Shown here: piece after piece, positions 1 through 13,200 of the stretch
Layout: every line of letters begins with the position of its first letter
Numbering within the stretch: position 1 is the stretch's first letter
Source of the DNA: Smallanthus sonchifolius
Lineage: Eukaryota; Streptophyta; Magnoliopsida; Asterales; Asteraceae
Reading direction: 5' to 3'
Assembly (NCBI GenBank): GCA_023525975.1
Contig: CM042034.1
Coordinates: 5,525,501-5,589,500 of the forward strand
DNA: 64,000 nucleotides
Position numbers and translations under genes: made by a program
The notes under the pieces: model-generated
What the model was told of the DNA's origin: nothing
Databases searched by the model: none
Seen by the model: the letters and a program-made list of their open reading frames with translations, nothing else

Positions 1-2089
1 TCAAACTCGAAATCGATCAATCCGACACCATTTCAGGTAATTCGAAAAGCCAAACCTTCATTTTCATGTGAGGATCAAAAGCCCTATGTTTAAACGCATA
101 AACAGAGGGTGATTCGATTCGTATTTGGGAGATTTCGATTCTAGGGTTCATACGATTTAGAGGATGCCTTGGGTTTGTGTTTAAGAATTTTCTTTTCCAC
201 GTTTTAAACTAATGAACCAGTAGTCGGGATGGTCAGTGTGCTTGGGTGTGGGTGCGACCCGGACAAGAACTCGAGTTCGAGTCCGGGTAAACCGATTTTG
301 CCCATTTTATTTGTTTTAGCCTTTTAAAAACAGTTTTTAAACTTTTATAATTTTTATAAATTATGTTATACACTTATAAACTTAAATCAAATTTTTATTT
401 ACACTTTTACATTCAGGAACATTTTTAATTAAATAAAACTTAGTTAAACCTATAATTAATTAAATCTTTGATTTTGGTTTTAAATCCATAAAAACTAAAA
501 ATACTTTTAAAACCTCTATAAAACTCATAATTTCACAGAAGTATTTATTTAAAAACAATAAACTTACTTTTATATTTGTACTCTAAATTAAAAAAGGATT
601 CTTTTATCCAAATCATTAATTTAAATTATAAACTTTTAAACTCAGAAAAGTTTATAAAATTTATTTATAAATTTATACACTTTATAAAATGTATATAAAC
701 ATAAATCTATTTGTTTATATAAAACATTAGAAATAACTATACTTTATTTGCTTCCTAAATAATTATAAACTTATGAAACTAAATGAAAACTTTAAATATT
801 ATGAACTTGTAAACTTTAATACCTTAAGAAACTTTATTTAAAATATGTATAAATTCATATACAATTTGAATACTTATAAACTTATTATTTTAAACGCAAA
901 CTTTATTTAAAGCCTTATAAACTTATGGTTTTCCTTTTAGACTTTAAAAATAGTTATAAACCTATAACTAAGATGTAACCATTATAGGAAATTCTATTTA
1001 ATATCTTATAAACTTATAAGTATTATTATTTACTTAAACTTACTTATATTACAAGTAATTTGTATTATAAATACTTAGAAAACTTTAATAGATTATTACC
1101 TATGTGGTGTAATTGTAAGGCTTTTATTCCAAACAAATAAATTTGTTACACTTTGATGTCTTTCATTCAAAATCTCTATTTAAACTTGATTAAAACTTTA
1201 TAAACTTAATCATTCTCATCTCTCATTTGGAACCCTAGTCAAAATCTCAAAATCCTAGATCTTTTGCCTTAGACTTGTAGAAGCAAACTTAAATCTTTAG
1301 ACTTGTATTATTAGGCTTATTGTGAGGGTATTCTTCCTCAAAATCTTGCAAATACTTATCAGTGTCGGATACTCTTCATCAATCCAAGTGAGTATACTTA
1401 GCCCCTTTTTCATTTACATTCTTTTGGGGTGAAACATGTTCAAACTTCAAACTTATACAATTCTTGTACAACTATGACTAGATGCTTACTCTAATGTTAT
1501 ACTTGAGACTTGCATGCTTGAATTAAACTTAAAACTAGCATATTCATTAACTTTGATCAAGCCTATAGTAACAATGATAGATCTATTGCATTTGACCAAT
1601 CCACTTTGATTGATTGACCCTTCGGGGGGAGCCCTTGGTGATTGTTACTGAATTAAACTTTTAAACTTGAGACTTATAAGGGTAACCTGCGAGTTATGTC
1701 TAAACTTGGTTGGAGGGTTGATATGCACAATGTTTAAGATACTTGTTTCTCATACTTACATTATAGAATGCATAAATCATAGTGAATTGTAATTCTTTCC
1801 AAACACTTGTTAAACTGTGTCAAAACCTTTGTATCTCACCAACTATTTTGTAGTTGACAGATTCTTTCACATGTTTCAGGTTTTACATCATGAGACTTGT
1901 TTGTGATCACATAGGACGCTTTGGACCTAGACTACTTATTAAATAAACGTTGTATACTTGTTATTTCCTTTGTATTGAACCTTTGAATCTATTTATTAAT
2001 GAAATATTGAAACTTTAATAGTCAACCTTGTGCTATTGAACAACCGTTTCCGTCCCGACGTATAATCCGCCGTCGGTTAGGGTGTGACA
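1..2089 (+). mobile_element. Partial long LTR, probably Gypsy-type, cut by the left window edge
   Basis: The right end is sharp: it reads GGGTGTGACA and is followed by unrelated sequence starting TCAAAG. That terminus matches the end of the solo LTR at 38237-40905, which ends GGGGGTGTGACA. The interior is very AT-rich with many short variants of TTATAAACTT, and no protein domain can be read in it. The left end lies outside the window, so no target duplication can be checked, and whether this is a solo LTR or part of a full element is open. Confidence 0.55.
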
Positions 2090-3692
2090 TCAAAGAGGTG
2101 CAAGTATATCAAAATCTTGTATAATCCGCTCATCTCAAGTTAATTTCGGTCAGCCTATGCCCCTCCCAGGGGAGGATACATGCATGCTCGAGAGGGGGGG
2201 AAGGCACCCCCTGAGCCCAAGCCTATTAGTGTTAAAAAATACTTTTAAACTTGAAAAGACAAATTAGGCACCTCATTCTTGTTCCAGCAGGCTCTAGTGC
2301 CCTACGGTTTTCTTTCCCACTTCTAACCAAAAATATCAAAACCTTAAATCCTTTTAACAAGTCAACAACTCGGTATGTGAAGTTAAAACCTTTATTATTT
2401 TGCCTTGGTTTCCTATATTATCACTTAAGCCGTGTTTAAGAGTTTATTTATTGCCATGATTTAATGTAATTTTTTGACCCGACATGTTCTAATTTGACTA
2501 GTTCTAACCTAACCTATTTTTTGCCCCCGCTGACAAAAATTTCTAGATCCGCCACTGCCCCTCCTCCCCTCCATTGTGAGGGTTTCCACAGTTCTTACCG
2601 GCGCTATCATCTCTCTTCTCTTCACATGTCCAAACCATCGCAATTTACCCTTCCTTATCCTATCTGAGATACATGTGACCCCTGTTAGACTCAGCAATGT
2701 CATTCATGGAGTAGGTTTTAGAGAAACCATCACTCCACTCCACAATTACCCTATCTGCAATATATTCCCATGAAGTAATGGGAAGATTTTCTTCATCCTC
2801 CTCATCGTCTTCTGAATCTCGTGAGAACCTCCTTCTTCAGAAGTTTCATAAGTATGTCGGTTGACTTGGAGTCACTTCCATGTGGCACCTTCATCTCATA
2901 CATCTTTTTAGTTCGTAAGCGTTATTTTTTATTTAAGTTTTTGTTTATTTTCAATTCAATTGATTTAGCCGCCATGTCCGACGAAATCAATTTTAGTTCC
3001 AACACTTGGGTCTATTTCTTTGAATGATTTGTTGTGTGATTCTTGATTTCAAACCCGGATCTAATCCGGAAATATATATTAAATATTTAATAAACCTGAT
3101 CAATTTGTTAAATTTCTACTAAAGTTCTTCAAATTTAAAGCCGTATTTAGATTTTAATTCTTGATTCAAGGAACAAATAATATTTTATGTTTGTCTATTA
3201 TTCTAAAATTATTATAGAATCATTCAATCTATTTGAACATTTCGAACAGCGTGTGTGTTTAATTCTAATCGATACTTCTGTCACTGTAACCCGCCATTAA
3301 GATCCGAACGACGTGAACTTAGAGTAGTGTGTTGGCTGGTTCTAATCAACAAGTGCACTTGGTTACACTTTTAGACACAGTGGACATCCGAACGGCGCGA
3401 TGTCTAGTATTGATACAAACCGTTTGAAATAAAGGGCCATTACACCGTGATTATTAATGACCATAAAACCGAGTCAAATCAATTAAATTACATTTGTTTT
3501 GGAATTGTTTTTAAACGTCTGAACTTAATCTACAATTTAATTAACATTTTAGTATCAACTTTTCATAATCAAAACCCCTCCCAATCATTTCATTTTAGTA
3601 ACTGAATCTACATTTAAACGTTTTTTGGATATAACTAAGTTAATATGTATCCATGATGACACAAACGTTACTTCTATTCATACTATTGTTAG
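2090..3692. other. Intergenic spacer with transposon relics
   Basis: Apart from the LINE tail described separately, this stretch holds no gene I can support. At about 2540-2553 the sequence TAGATCCGCCACTG is, on the minus strand, the CAGTGGCGGATCTA that is a common plant transposon end. It interrupts the LINE relic. From 3030 to 3690 the DNA is AT-rich without recognisable coding content. Confidence 0.5.
2553..2703 (-). pseudogene. Relic of the C-terminal tail of a LINE reverse transcriptase
   Basis: A minus-strand reading contains LRWFGHVKRR followed by APVRTVETLTMEGRRG, a pattern I know from the extreme C-terminus of RTE-type non-LTR retrotransposon proteins in plants. Only about 45 residues are recognisable. 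The reading then passes into the CAGTGGCGGATC transposon end, so the tail was broken by a second insertion. No palm motif or endonuclease domain is present nearby. Confidence 0.6.
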
Positions 3693-4495
3693 TGTGTTGT
3701 AAGGCCCCATTCCCGGGTGACCTCATTTGTTGGATTTACTCATAAACATAGTCGTAATTACTGAACTTAAATTTAAAACATTCAGAAGTAGCGGAAGCAA
3801 ACATCATTCAAATTACATGTCATAACAGCGGAAGTCTTAAATATTGAAACATAACATTGTCTTAACATAAATAAAAGTGGGATGTCAGTCTCGTGCCGGG
3901 TAACCTTCACGCCTTCGCACGACCCTTCCTTTCTGTACCTGAAATGTATACTAAAAGTCAGCTAACGCTGGTGAGTTCTAGTTTAAAACTATTAAGTATG
4001 ATCATTCTTTTCTTTATAAGTATACATAATTATATACATTCATAACTTTTGCTTTTCTTTCATCTTTCTTTTATGATTACATATATATAAATACGTATTC
4101 ATAAACTTTTGCTTTTCTTTCATCTTTCTTTTGTGATTACATATATATATATATATATATATATACATTCACCTTTTCTTTTCTTAACTTTCATGGGTCA
4201 TACACTTAAGGGTGATCAACCCGTCATTTGTTTGCGAATGTCGCAAAGACAAGCGCCACGGTCCATCGTCATGGCCCGCCATTCTTACAACCGTCCGGCA
4301 ACTTGTGTTCGTCCGTAATTTTATTCTTACAACCGTCCGGCAACTTGTGTCCGTCCGTCATGACTTACAACCGTCCTACCGCGTAGGCCGTAATTCGCCC
4401 GTCTACCCGAAGGTATCCGTTTCCCATACGACTATTATTCATACAACCGTTCTACTTATCATAATATGCCAATTGCTTCGACCGTCCGTTAATAG

Positions 4496-4612
4496 CTTTA
4501 GTACGTCCTAGCTGATGAAGGAACGCACTTGTGGCTTTTGTACGTCCTAGCTGATGAAGGAACGCACTTGTGGCATTCATACGTCCTAGCTGATGAAGGA
4601 GCGCACTTGTCC
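4496..4612. repeat. Three-copy 39-bp tandem repeat inside the solo LTR
   Basis: Three head-to-tail copies share the core GTCCTAGCTGATGAAGGA followed by RCGCACTTGT, with a 39-bp period. Just upstream (4278-4375) a related short repeat with ACCGTCCGGCAACTTGTG occurs twice. The short open frames that cross the array are by-products of a period divisible by three. Confidence 0.85.
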
Positions 4613-5099
4613 CGGTTATAAAATAGTCACGTGGTCGTCCGTCTACCGAAGTAGCCGTTATCATTGAAGCGTCCATAACATTATTTCATTCTTTGCAAGC
4701 AATATATACATGGATATAAAGCAGGATTTCATTCTTACACATTGTGTTATGCTTTCATTCATTCTCTATAATCATACGTTTCATTCTTTGTTCATAATTC
4801 TTTTTCGTGTATAGGTATATATATTTATTTGTATACCACGTATTATCACATTGACATTCATAACATTTATTCATTTAGTGTATACACTTCAGCCCCAAAA
4901 CATTTGAAAACATTTGCACATAACATAGAAGGGGGCACATAGAACTCACCTGAAAAGCTAGTCTTGGTTGTCCTAAACAAAGGTCCAACAACGTCACGTA
5001 CGATCTGAATTAGGTAGTTTAAATACACATCAGACCCAACCCCGACTCTAACGGTTTAATCATTCTAAACATACTGACTTTACTTACTGGTCTGCTGCC

Positions 5100-5297
5100 T
5101 GCGCACTTAGTAAGTGCGCAGGGCCTTGCTCATGCGTACTTGATAAGTACGCATGATCTTTCTCCTGCGTACTTAGGAAGTACGCATGATCTTTCTCCTG
5201 CGTACTTGGTAAGTACGCATGATCTTTCTCCTGCGTACTTGGTAAGTACGCAGGACGTCCCTACTGCGTACTTGATAAGTACGCAGCACCTGTTTCC
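5100..5297. repeat. Six-copy 33-bp tandem repeat, each unit an inverted repeat
   Basis: Six units of 33 bp each contain TGCGTACTT...AAGTACGCA, a near-perfect hairpin of two 9-bp arms, followed by about 12 bp of spacer. The first and last units are diverged. The array lies within the solo LTR, upstream of its presumed minus-strand TATA box at about 5662-5668 only in the sense of plus-strand order; relative to minus-strand transcription it is downstream. Confidence 0.85.
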
Positions 5298-6002
5298 TGG
5301 ACAAGTCCGCAATTCTTGCATGTTAATCCGATCATGCTAATCTTACAATTTTCTTTGATCAAAAGGTGCGGTTTTCACTCTAGATGCTAGTTCTAAGCTT
5401 ATTTTCAAGTTTCATCCATAAAAACGTCTCCTATTTAGCTAAAACCCGAGAAACCCCAAAACAAACAAAAACTCAGATTATGGTCGAATCATTACCTGGA
5501 TTGGACTTCTGATTAGGAGGTTTTACTCACGAGCTCAGCGGTAACGTGCTTCTTCAATCTCGTGTCGATCCGTTGACTTTCTCTCTCTAGACCCGAGCTC
5601 TCCTTTCTCTCTCTAGAATCATGAAATGAAGATGAAATTGTGAAGTGGGCTGCCTTGCCCCTTATATACCTGGGCTTTCATCGGCCCGTTGGAGCCGAGC
5701 CCAAGCCCATCCGTTTTTCTTCTGTATTATGACGATTAAGCCTCTTTCGCGTTATTGTTTACTAAATTACTATTTTTGAGATGTTACATGTGTCAAGTAA
5801 TTTACTATTATTTATTTCTTGGATTTGACATCCATGAAATTATCTAGTTTAAATTTACATGTTGATATCTTATAACCTGAAACTCAATTTTAAACTAACC
5901 TCAAAAACTAACTTGAAATATTGAAACAATCAACTTTATTTCTAACAATTTTATATTTTTAATAATTTTATATTATTTATTATATTTTGTAACATTTTAT
6001 AA

Positions 6003-6531
6003 TCTTACTAATCTAATAAATAAAAATCTCTCTCTGCCACATGTCACTTTCATATTCACTCTCGTTTTAGTTTTCCCACCTAAAGTCAATTCCTTATTTT
6101 ACATCGCGGATACTAAATCCCAATCCCTATTCTAATAAAAAATTAAATTTTTTTGTCACTCTCACATTCAACCTCACTTTTTTCCCCGTCTCTCTCTCTT
6201 ATTAAATACACCTCTCTTTTTTTAATAATGATTTATATTTAAAGAAAATATTAATTATATTAATAAAACATATTTATTTTAAGAAACTTTAAAATTTAAC
6301 TACGTATTGTTTCTAACTAAATAGTGACGTAAGTCAAATTATAAAAATTAATATATTAACCTCGTGTAATATACGGGTTTTTAAAGATATAAACGTTTTA
6401 TTACCAAGTATATAGCGTTATATGTTATTAAAACGTGTAATACACGGGTTTTTTAAAATTCAATTTTTTTATTAATAAATATATAATATTATATTTTATC
6501 AACCGGTGTAATACACGAGATTTTAACCTAG
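6003..6531 (+). mobile_element. Non-autonomous Helitron with three terminal-type hairpins
   Basis: It starts TCTTACTAATCTAATAAATA and ends ACCTAG, lying between A (6002) and T (6532), as expected for a Helitron. A hairpin CCGGTGTAATACACGAG sits just before the CTAG end. Two further CGTGTAATAYACGGG hairpins at about 6361-6376 and 6433-6448 look like earlier 3' ends retained inside the element. It has no coding sequence and is related to the copies at 11122, 20572 and 45392. Confidence 0.75.
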
Positions 6532-6947
6532 TATATTAATATATTTGGTGGGTGCAGATAAAGTATGGGACTGGTTTTAGGTAATTGATGTTTACTACCT
6601 AATACCATACCAGTCCTAAAGCCGCTAAAAATTTTATAGTTAATATTATACCCAATCTCGACTCGAATACCTTTATTTGTTTTTTGTTTAACAGTTCAAT
6701 TCATCTCTATATAACATTCGAACCAGTTCATATCCAAAAGGTCCAAATGACCACCTCTGATAGAGTAACAGAAATCAATCATAAATTCATGTTATTCAGA
6801 AAACTCAACAAAAACCAGTTTCATCATACACGCCCTTTCAAACATCTCTAAACGATCAAATAGTAATCAGGGAAGAAAGACCCGTGGTTCCCTCACCTAT
6901 AGCGCGAGTCTGCTTAGCGCACAAAAACTGAAACTAAAACTAAATAC

Positions 6948-7250
6948 TCAAAATACGAATTCTTCTTCACTAGGTTCACTAGTCGGTACTGCACGATCCT
7001 TCATCTCTTTCAATGCCTCTGCTGTTGCATCATCGATGCTCAGCAAGTACTGTAAACGTGAAAGCTTTTCAGGCGCGGGTTCACTCTTGAGATATATTGA
7101 GAACAGATCGGCCAACTCTTCGGGCACTTCCCATGATAATGGTGATGCGGGTACCGCTTTATCACAGGCTAACAAGTCGTTGAGAGAAGAAACCTGCATC
7201 ATCCAAATATATCAAAAACCTTCCAAACTATAATACTAATAATAATAATA

Positions 7251-7281
<31 letters not shown>

Positions 7282-10200
7282 GAAGATTTTGTATGTGTGG
7301 ACTTGGTATAATATCATATTTACCCAACAAAATATCATAACATCAAATATATGAATTTTTTAATTTATAACATTTATACCCTTCTCTTAAAACTTGTATT
7401 AGGATATTAGAGTTTCAAGTGTAAGGAGAAAGAGAATGGCATAATGATCATATTACAAATTGTATTTATCGAGATGGGTAAATATGAAATCTTAAGTATT
7501 TTAAATGGGTATGATTGATATTAACTCTGTAGTTGCGCAAAAAAATAAAATTGCCCCAAAAATGATAACACTAAACGCTGAGATCAACCCGATTATTATG
7601 AATGGGTCGATTCATATTGTTTTTATTCTAATAGGCCAGCAGGGGAACAGAAAATATGGTGCAAGAAAACAGTTGAAATGGGTCGAAAAAGTTTAAAAAA
7701 ATATTTTTTTATGCACAAGAACCTCTTAATTCAACTTATTCCAAAAATTCCGGTGATCATATTTGACATGCTAGTTATTTATTTACATATTAAACTTATT
7801 TGACATAATGTGTTTCGGGTCAACCCTTAGGACCCATTTGTTTTGACCAGTTTACCCAACCTGTTTGATCAAATTTATAGTGTTTAGAAAACTACTTTTT
7901 GAGGAAAAAGAATTTGCACTAACCACCCCTGAAGTATTTCTCTGTCTCAATAACGACACAGCCTGAATCAAAGAATTTGACAGCCGAGTCCGTGCAAGTT
8001 CATGAACAACATCTCGGGCCTTGTCAACATCGATACTAAGATCTTCTGGAATCTTCTCGTAAACTTCCACCTCATCAAACTCACCAGTTCCTGAAGAAAA
8101 TATATCATCAACTGTTTTCTTAAAAAGATTTTGTCTTAAACTCTGTGACACCATCACATCTAATTCAATTCCCGACCCTTTAAGCTCACGAATTTCCCGT
8201 ATACTGAGCCGACCCTGGCCCACAGCAGTTTCAAGGGCGGCCGCCATTTTCGTGCTGGTTATATTCTTTATTATTTTTTGAGCATTTTCAGATGGCAATC
8301 CAACTTGTCTTTGCAACTCGTTTAATTGTGCAACACGGGCTTTTGTTAGTTGCCCATCTGCTAATATAACCTCAGCTTGTTGTGTGAAAGCCTGTTCAGC
8401 TAAGCTTCTATGGATTTCCACAATTTCTTTATCGGTTAACCCTAAGATACCCCCTAATTGCTTTAAATAACCGTACTCAGAATCATCTTTCTTGGTGGTG
8501 ATTTGAGCACCAAATGGGACCCGCGTGACTTCACCGGTTAAACAGTAGAGTAAATACGTCTTGTAAAGGTCGGTTCTGTCCCTGTCTGGAAGGTCATCTT
8601 TGAGAGTTATTTCAGTTTGACCGGGCTTATCTGTGGTCAATCGGGCCGGTTTGACCTTTCTTAGGGTTTGTAATGACTCCCATTCTTCATCGTCTACTTC
8701 CTCTACGGGTTTTGCTTCGACATCAATGGGCTCGTCTTCTGTGGTGGTTTCAGCTGATTCTCCTTTGATATCCGACACAAGTTCAGTTACCACCAAGTTG
8801 TTAAACGCTATCATCTTTTTGAGTTCTCTTGCAGCCTCTGTTCGACTACCCGAGGCCCGCGATCTTTGTATGTAACTTGCGAAAATTTTCCGAACCTGCA
8901 TAAAATCGTCATAATGCTTAAAAGCTTTGATTACAAATGTATAAAATTCCAAATAAGTAAAGGTGGTGAATTCAATTCAAGTTATCAAATAGATGAAATA
9001 GAGAACTAGCTAAAATAACAGATGAAAATATAAGTGGCAACTCCCAACATGAAACGAACCCAGCACAAAAAAAAAGAGGTTCGGGTTGTGTCAAAACAGG
9101 TTTGTGCCATAAACAGGTCAACATACCTAACTGTTTAATAAACAGGTTGTGTCCGATAAGGATAAATGGGCCAACCCGGCAACCCGTTTGAAAATAAAAT
9201 TAACTAATAAAAAATTATAAGTTCCCTGTCAAACGTTTACAACCCGTTAACCTGTTTATATCACGGGTCATGTTTGGGTTACAGGGATTCATCGTGTCCG
9301 GGTTAGGATTGCGTTTTCCGAAACAATAAACTGAATAGGTCGTGTTCGGGTTGAGTGATACACCCCGCCAATCCAAACCCAACACGAACTGCCACCCCTA
9401 GGTGAAATGGCTCAAACAGGTCAAAGTCACCAAACTGTACTTCAAATAAATGACATCTCTAAATCATTACAACAAAAATAACCTAGATTACTACTGAAAT
9501 AATATAATTTTTTGTAATCATAACCTACACCTGTAACAATTTCTGGAAGAAAAAAAAATTCTTTTGCCTTTGGATCAGCCTAACCAACCCGAACATGTTT
9601 TGACCAGTTGGGCCAGCCCATTTTACCACCTCTTATGAAAAATACAACAATCATGAAGCACTTACTGCCTTGCCAGCAATAGACATGGCCACACCCCTTG
9701 TTAAACGCAAACCGTATGCAGCCTTTCTTACAGACTGTTTAACATCAGCATCATAACCATCAACTCCTGCAGCTATAGCCTCCTTAACCACCTGAAATTA
9801 TTTTAATATAAAAATAGATTAATGAAATTGATTTGTGTCTGTAAGACAGAAGCAAGAGGAGTTTTATAGCTTATTTGTTGGCCTTCAAAAAAGCACCAAA
9901 AGCACATATGGGATATATGTAATGTATTAAAAGAATAACAAACAAACATACCCAGCAAAATCCCACTCAGAGAGTAGGGTCTGGGGAGGGTGGGATGAGG
10001 GCAAACCTTACTTCTATCCCATAAGGGTAGAGGGGCTGCACCGAGAGAGACCCTCGGCTCGGAGAACATATTAAACATGCGTACAATAAACAGCACAATG
10101 TATTAAATAGAATCTATAAATGAATTACCTTTTCGAATAAAGTGCCACATATCTCCTCGTGAATCTTTTCAACCGTTTGTTTAAGAATACAAAGCATAAC

Positions 10201-13200
10201 TTGCAACCTTTCCAGAGACTTAACCTCATCATCACTAAGCTCTCCATCACTCACGTATTGCTGAAGATTTTGCCGGTATATTGCTATAAAAGAATTAACA
10301 TAGAAACATTTTCTTGTAAAACTTTTATAAATAACTAATGCGCTGTAAATAACATTATAAAATCTATATTATTACAATAATAATCTAATTTTTTTAATAC
10401 AGCTAATTAAGATTTTGATGCATTAAAAATTATTCCTGTTTCTTTTTAGCTATTTTTTTCTTTATTTTACCTATTCCAAAAACATAACCCAGATCAACCC
10501 ATGTATAAGTATTTGAAGCATAAATTACCTTCATGGATTTCAATGGCTTTCTCAGTATCAAAGTGCAATTCTTCACAAAGATTTTGAAGAAAGGCTGCTT
10601 TACTATCTGCGGCTGCTAAAGCACCACCGGTTACAGATTCAGCAAGACGTTTCCTATATACTTTTGATGTAACTTCAATCGCAATAGACTCGGCTTCCCT
10701 TTTACCCAGGCCAAATATATTCCTCAATTGGCTCAGTGCAGAAAGCTATGGAAGAGAATAAAACAAGAAACATTATACCACTCGCTCAATCTCTAACGGG
10801 TAGAGAGTCACCCAAAGTGTAGTGTTAAAACCTCTTAAATCATTTTATCTAAATACATAAATTATTGTTGAAATTAACATAACTTTTGCAATTATCTTTG
10901 ACACACTAGTTAGGGTTCATTACAACGAAATGTAACTTTCTTTCATCTTTGTCTCGTTGTATGTAAGAAAAAATGTTTTCTCCTTTCCATTATATGCAAT
11001 TAATATTTTAGCCACTACGGAAGGTTACTTGTATATAATATGCAACGAAAAAAAACATTTTATACATACAATGATAAAAGAAGGTGAAAGTAAGTTACAT
11101 TTGGTGTAATTAAACCACTAATCTATACTATATAATAAATAAAGGTTTTAGTTGGACACATGTCACTCTTATATTCACTCTCAACATTTTTTTCCTGCCT
11201 CTCTCTCCTATTAATTATACAAATTTCTTTAATTTTTTTGTTTCCCGTCTCTCTCTCCTATTAAATAATAATGATTTCTATAATTATTTTTATAAAACGG
11301 TTTTTATTTTAAAAAAATATGTTTGTTCATATAATATTTTTATAAATTAAACATTTTTCTTTCATTCATTTTATAAAATATTTTTAAAAACTAATTATTT
11401 CACTAATAACATTAAACATACAAATATTCATGAAAACTGTTGGTTTACAACAAGTTGTATCTATTCAACCCATGTAATACATGGGTTTTAACCTAGTTAC
11501 ATATAAAAAAGAATTAAATTTTTGGACAAAAGTTGTTTTGGGTCAACCCAACCAGTAGGGGTGAGCAAATAACCAAATTAACCAAACTTCAACTGAATTA
11601 ACAGACTTAACCTAACCGAAAAAAGCAATTAACAGATGGTTCGGTTAAGCCGAAACCGATTAACAGAAAATTACGGTTCAGTTTTGGTGTGTGGCATAAG
11701 CGAATTAACTGAATGTGTGGCATAACTGAATTAACCAAACCGAACCGATTATACATGTAGCTATTAAAAAATGTGATGTTGTTTAGACATAATCGTGTAT
11801 CCTTTTAGTGACATTGTTCATGTTCATGTTCATATTGACACCTAACATTAACCTAAAAATTACTGAATAATTAGCCTTCACAAGGAATGACAAAAATGCT
11901 ATCTTACAGTCCCATTGTGAAAAGCTAGTTTTAACCTTTGAAGATGAAATGTTACAATTCTTTTTAAACAGAAAACGGAATTTAAAGAATTTAGTTGTGT
12001 TTAAAACGGATCCAGTGTAAGCTAATGCAACTAAGAACGTGGAGACTTTAATCTTGTTCAACCAATAGAATTAAAACAAATTGCTTTTAACCTCTACCAA
12101 CCAGACTCATCATTTTGATATGTAGCCCAACCCACCCATTTTGTCACCTCTATTCTCATTTTGCCACGTCAATTAGACCGGCAACATCTTCAGTCCTCCC
12201 AACATGGAATAAAAAAAATGTTCGATTTTGTACCTTCTCTTTCTCCATACGACCACCGGATAGAGAATCAGCAACGTATGCTCTATAGAGGAGCTTTAGG
12301 TCATCCATCTTTTTGTCACCATCATACTCACCACCTGCCCAATAAATAGTATTATCACCAACTACTAGAGTAAGATAATGCATATATCTAAAAGAAAAAG
12401 AAAAGTATGCATGATAAGAGTATATGTGGCAACTTCGGCCCATTACTTTGTGAACAGGTTAATTTGGGTAGTGCTTTATCTCAAAAGTCACCCAAAGTCT
12501 ATTTTATTGTATATAACCTCTTAAATTGGTTACTTACATAGTTAGATTATTATTATTGTAATAATATTGTTTATAATCAAGGTTAACACACCAATCATTT
12601 ATAGAAAATAACAAATAAAGTGTTTGTGGGTCAACACAACCCTAGATGGCCGGTTTTGACCCGTAGTAAAAAAATGAGTTGTTTATCCCAAACCAGTTTT
12701 GACCCCTTACCCAACCTGCCCGACTCACCCATCTTGCCGCATCTAAATAAAGAGCATAATTACCTATCAGAGAAACTGGACCGACCCCACGAGCAAACCG
12801 ACTCGCATCAGGATGATTCTTCAATGAGACTAATAAGTTATTGAATGCCAATACCTTATCAAGTTCCTCAACAATAAGTCTGGCATCCCTCCTGAAAACC
12901 GTAATTTATCTTAGCAGTAAAATAAATGCAATATTTGACTGCAATACTGTTCAATTTAATTGTGTGACTATTCGTAAATATCTGGAAAACTCATTAATGG
13001 CACAATAAGAGGGAGATTTTTGGGCCAAATGCCCAAATATGATGTTATCGATATTTTATAATCATCACTAATAAGCAAAGTTGTGATCTTGAATCAAGAT
13101 ACTGTCAAAAGGAAAACGGGTGCAACTTTTTGAATTCCAAAAATGTGATTGTTACTTCTATGTCTGGTGGACCACGTAAACCATACGTATAACAAGCAGA

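Larger units (their letters stand above)
3698..5788 (-). mobile_element. Solo LTR (2,091 bp), Gypsy-like, with exact 5-bp TSD
   Basis: The element starts TGTAAGGCCCC and ends GAGATGTTACA, the TG...CA pair expected of an LTR. It is flanked on both sides by TGTGT (3693-3697 and 5789-5793), a perfect 5-bp target duplication. No second LTR or internal domain is present, so this is a solo LTR left by recombination. On the minus strand TATATAAGGGG lies about 120 bp inside the right end and could be the LTR promoter, so the element probably reads leftward. It carries two internal tandem arrays listed separately. Confidence 0.85.

Noticed and set aside
207..290. tRNA gene or SINE head with a GAGTTCGAGTCC B-box-like sequence
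   Set aside because: The B box is good, but no cloverleaf can be folded, the A box is poor and no poly-A tail follows; it lies in the partial LTR.
5100..5297. CRISPR-like repeat array
   Set aside because: Repeats are regular and palindromic, but spacers are also repeated, there are no cas genes, and the array lies in a plant solo LTR with a proven 5-bp duplication.
4452..5340. Short open frames with repeated peptides on both strands
   Set aside because: They follow the 39-bp and 33-bp tandem units, whose periods are divisible by three; open frames in such arrays are expected by chance.
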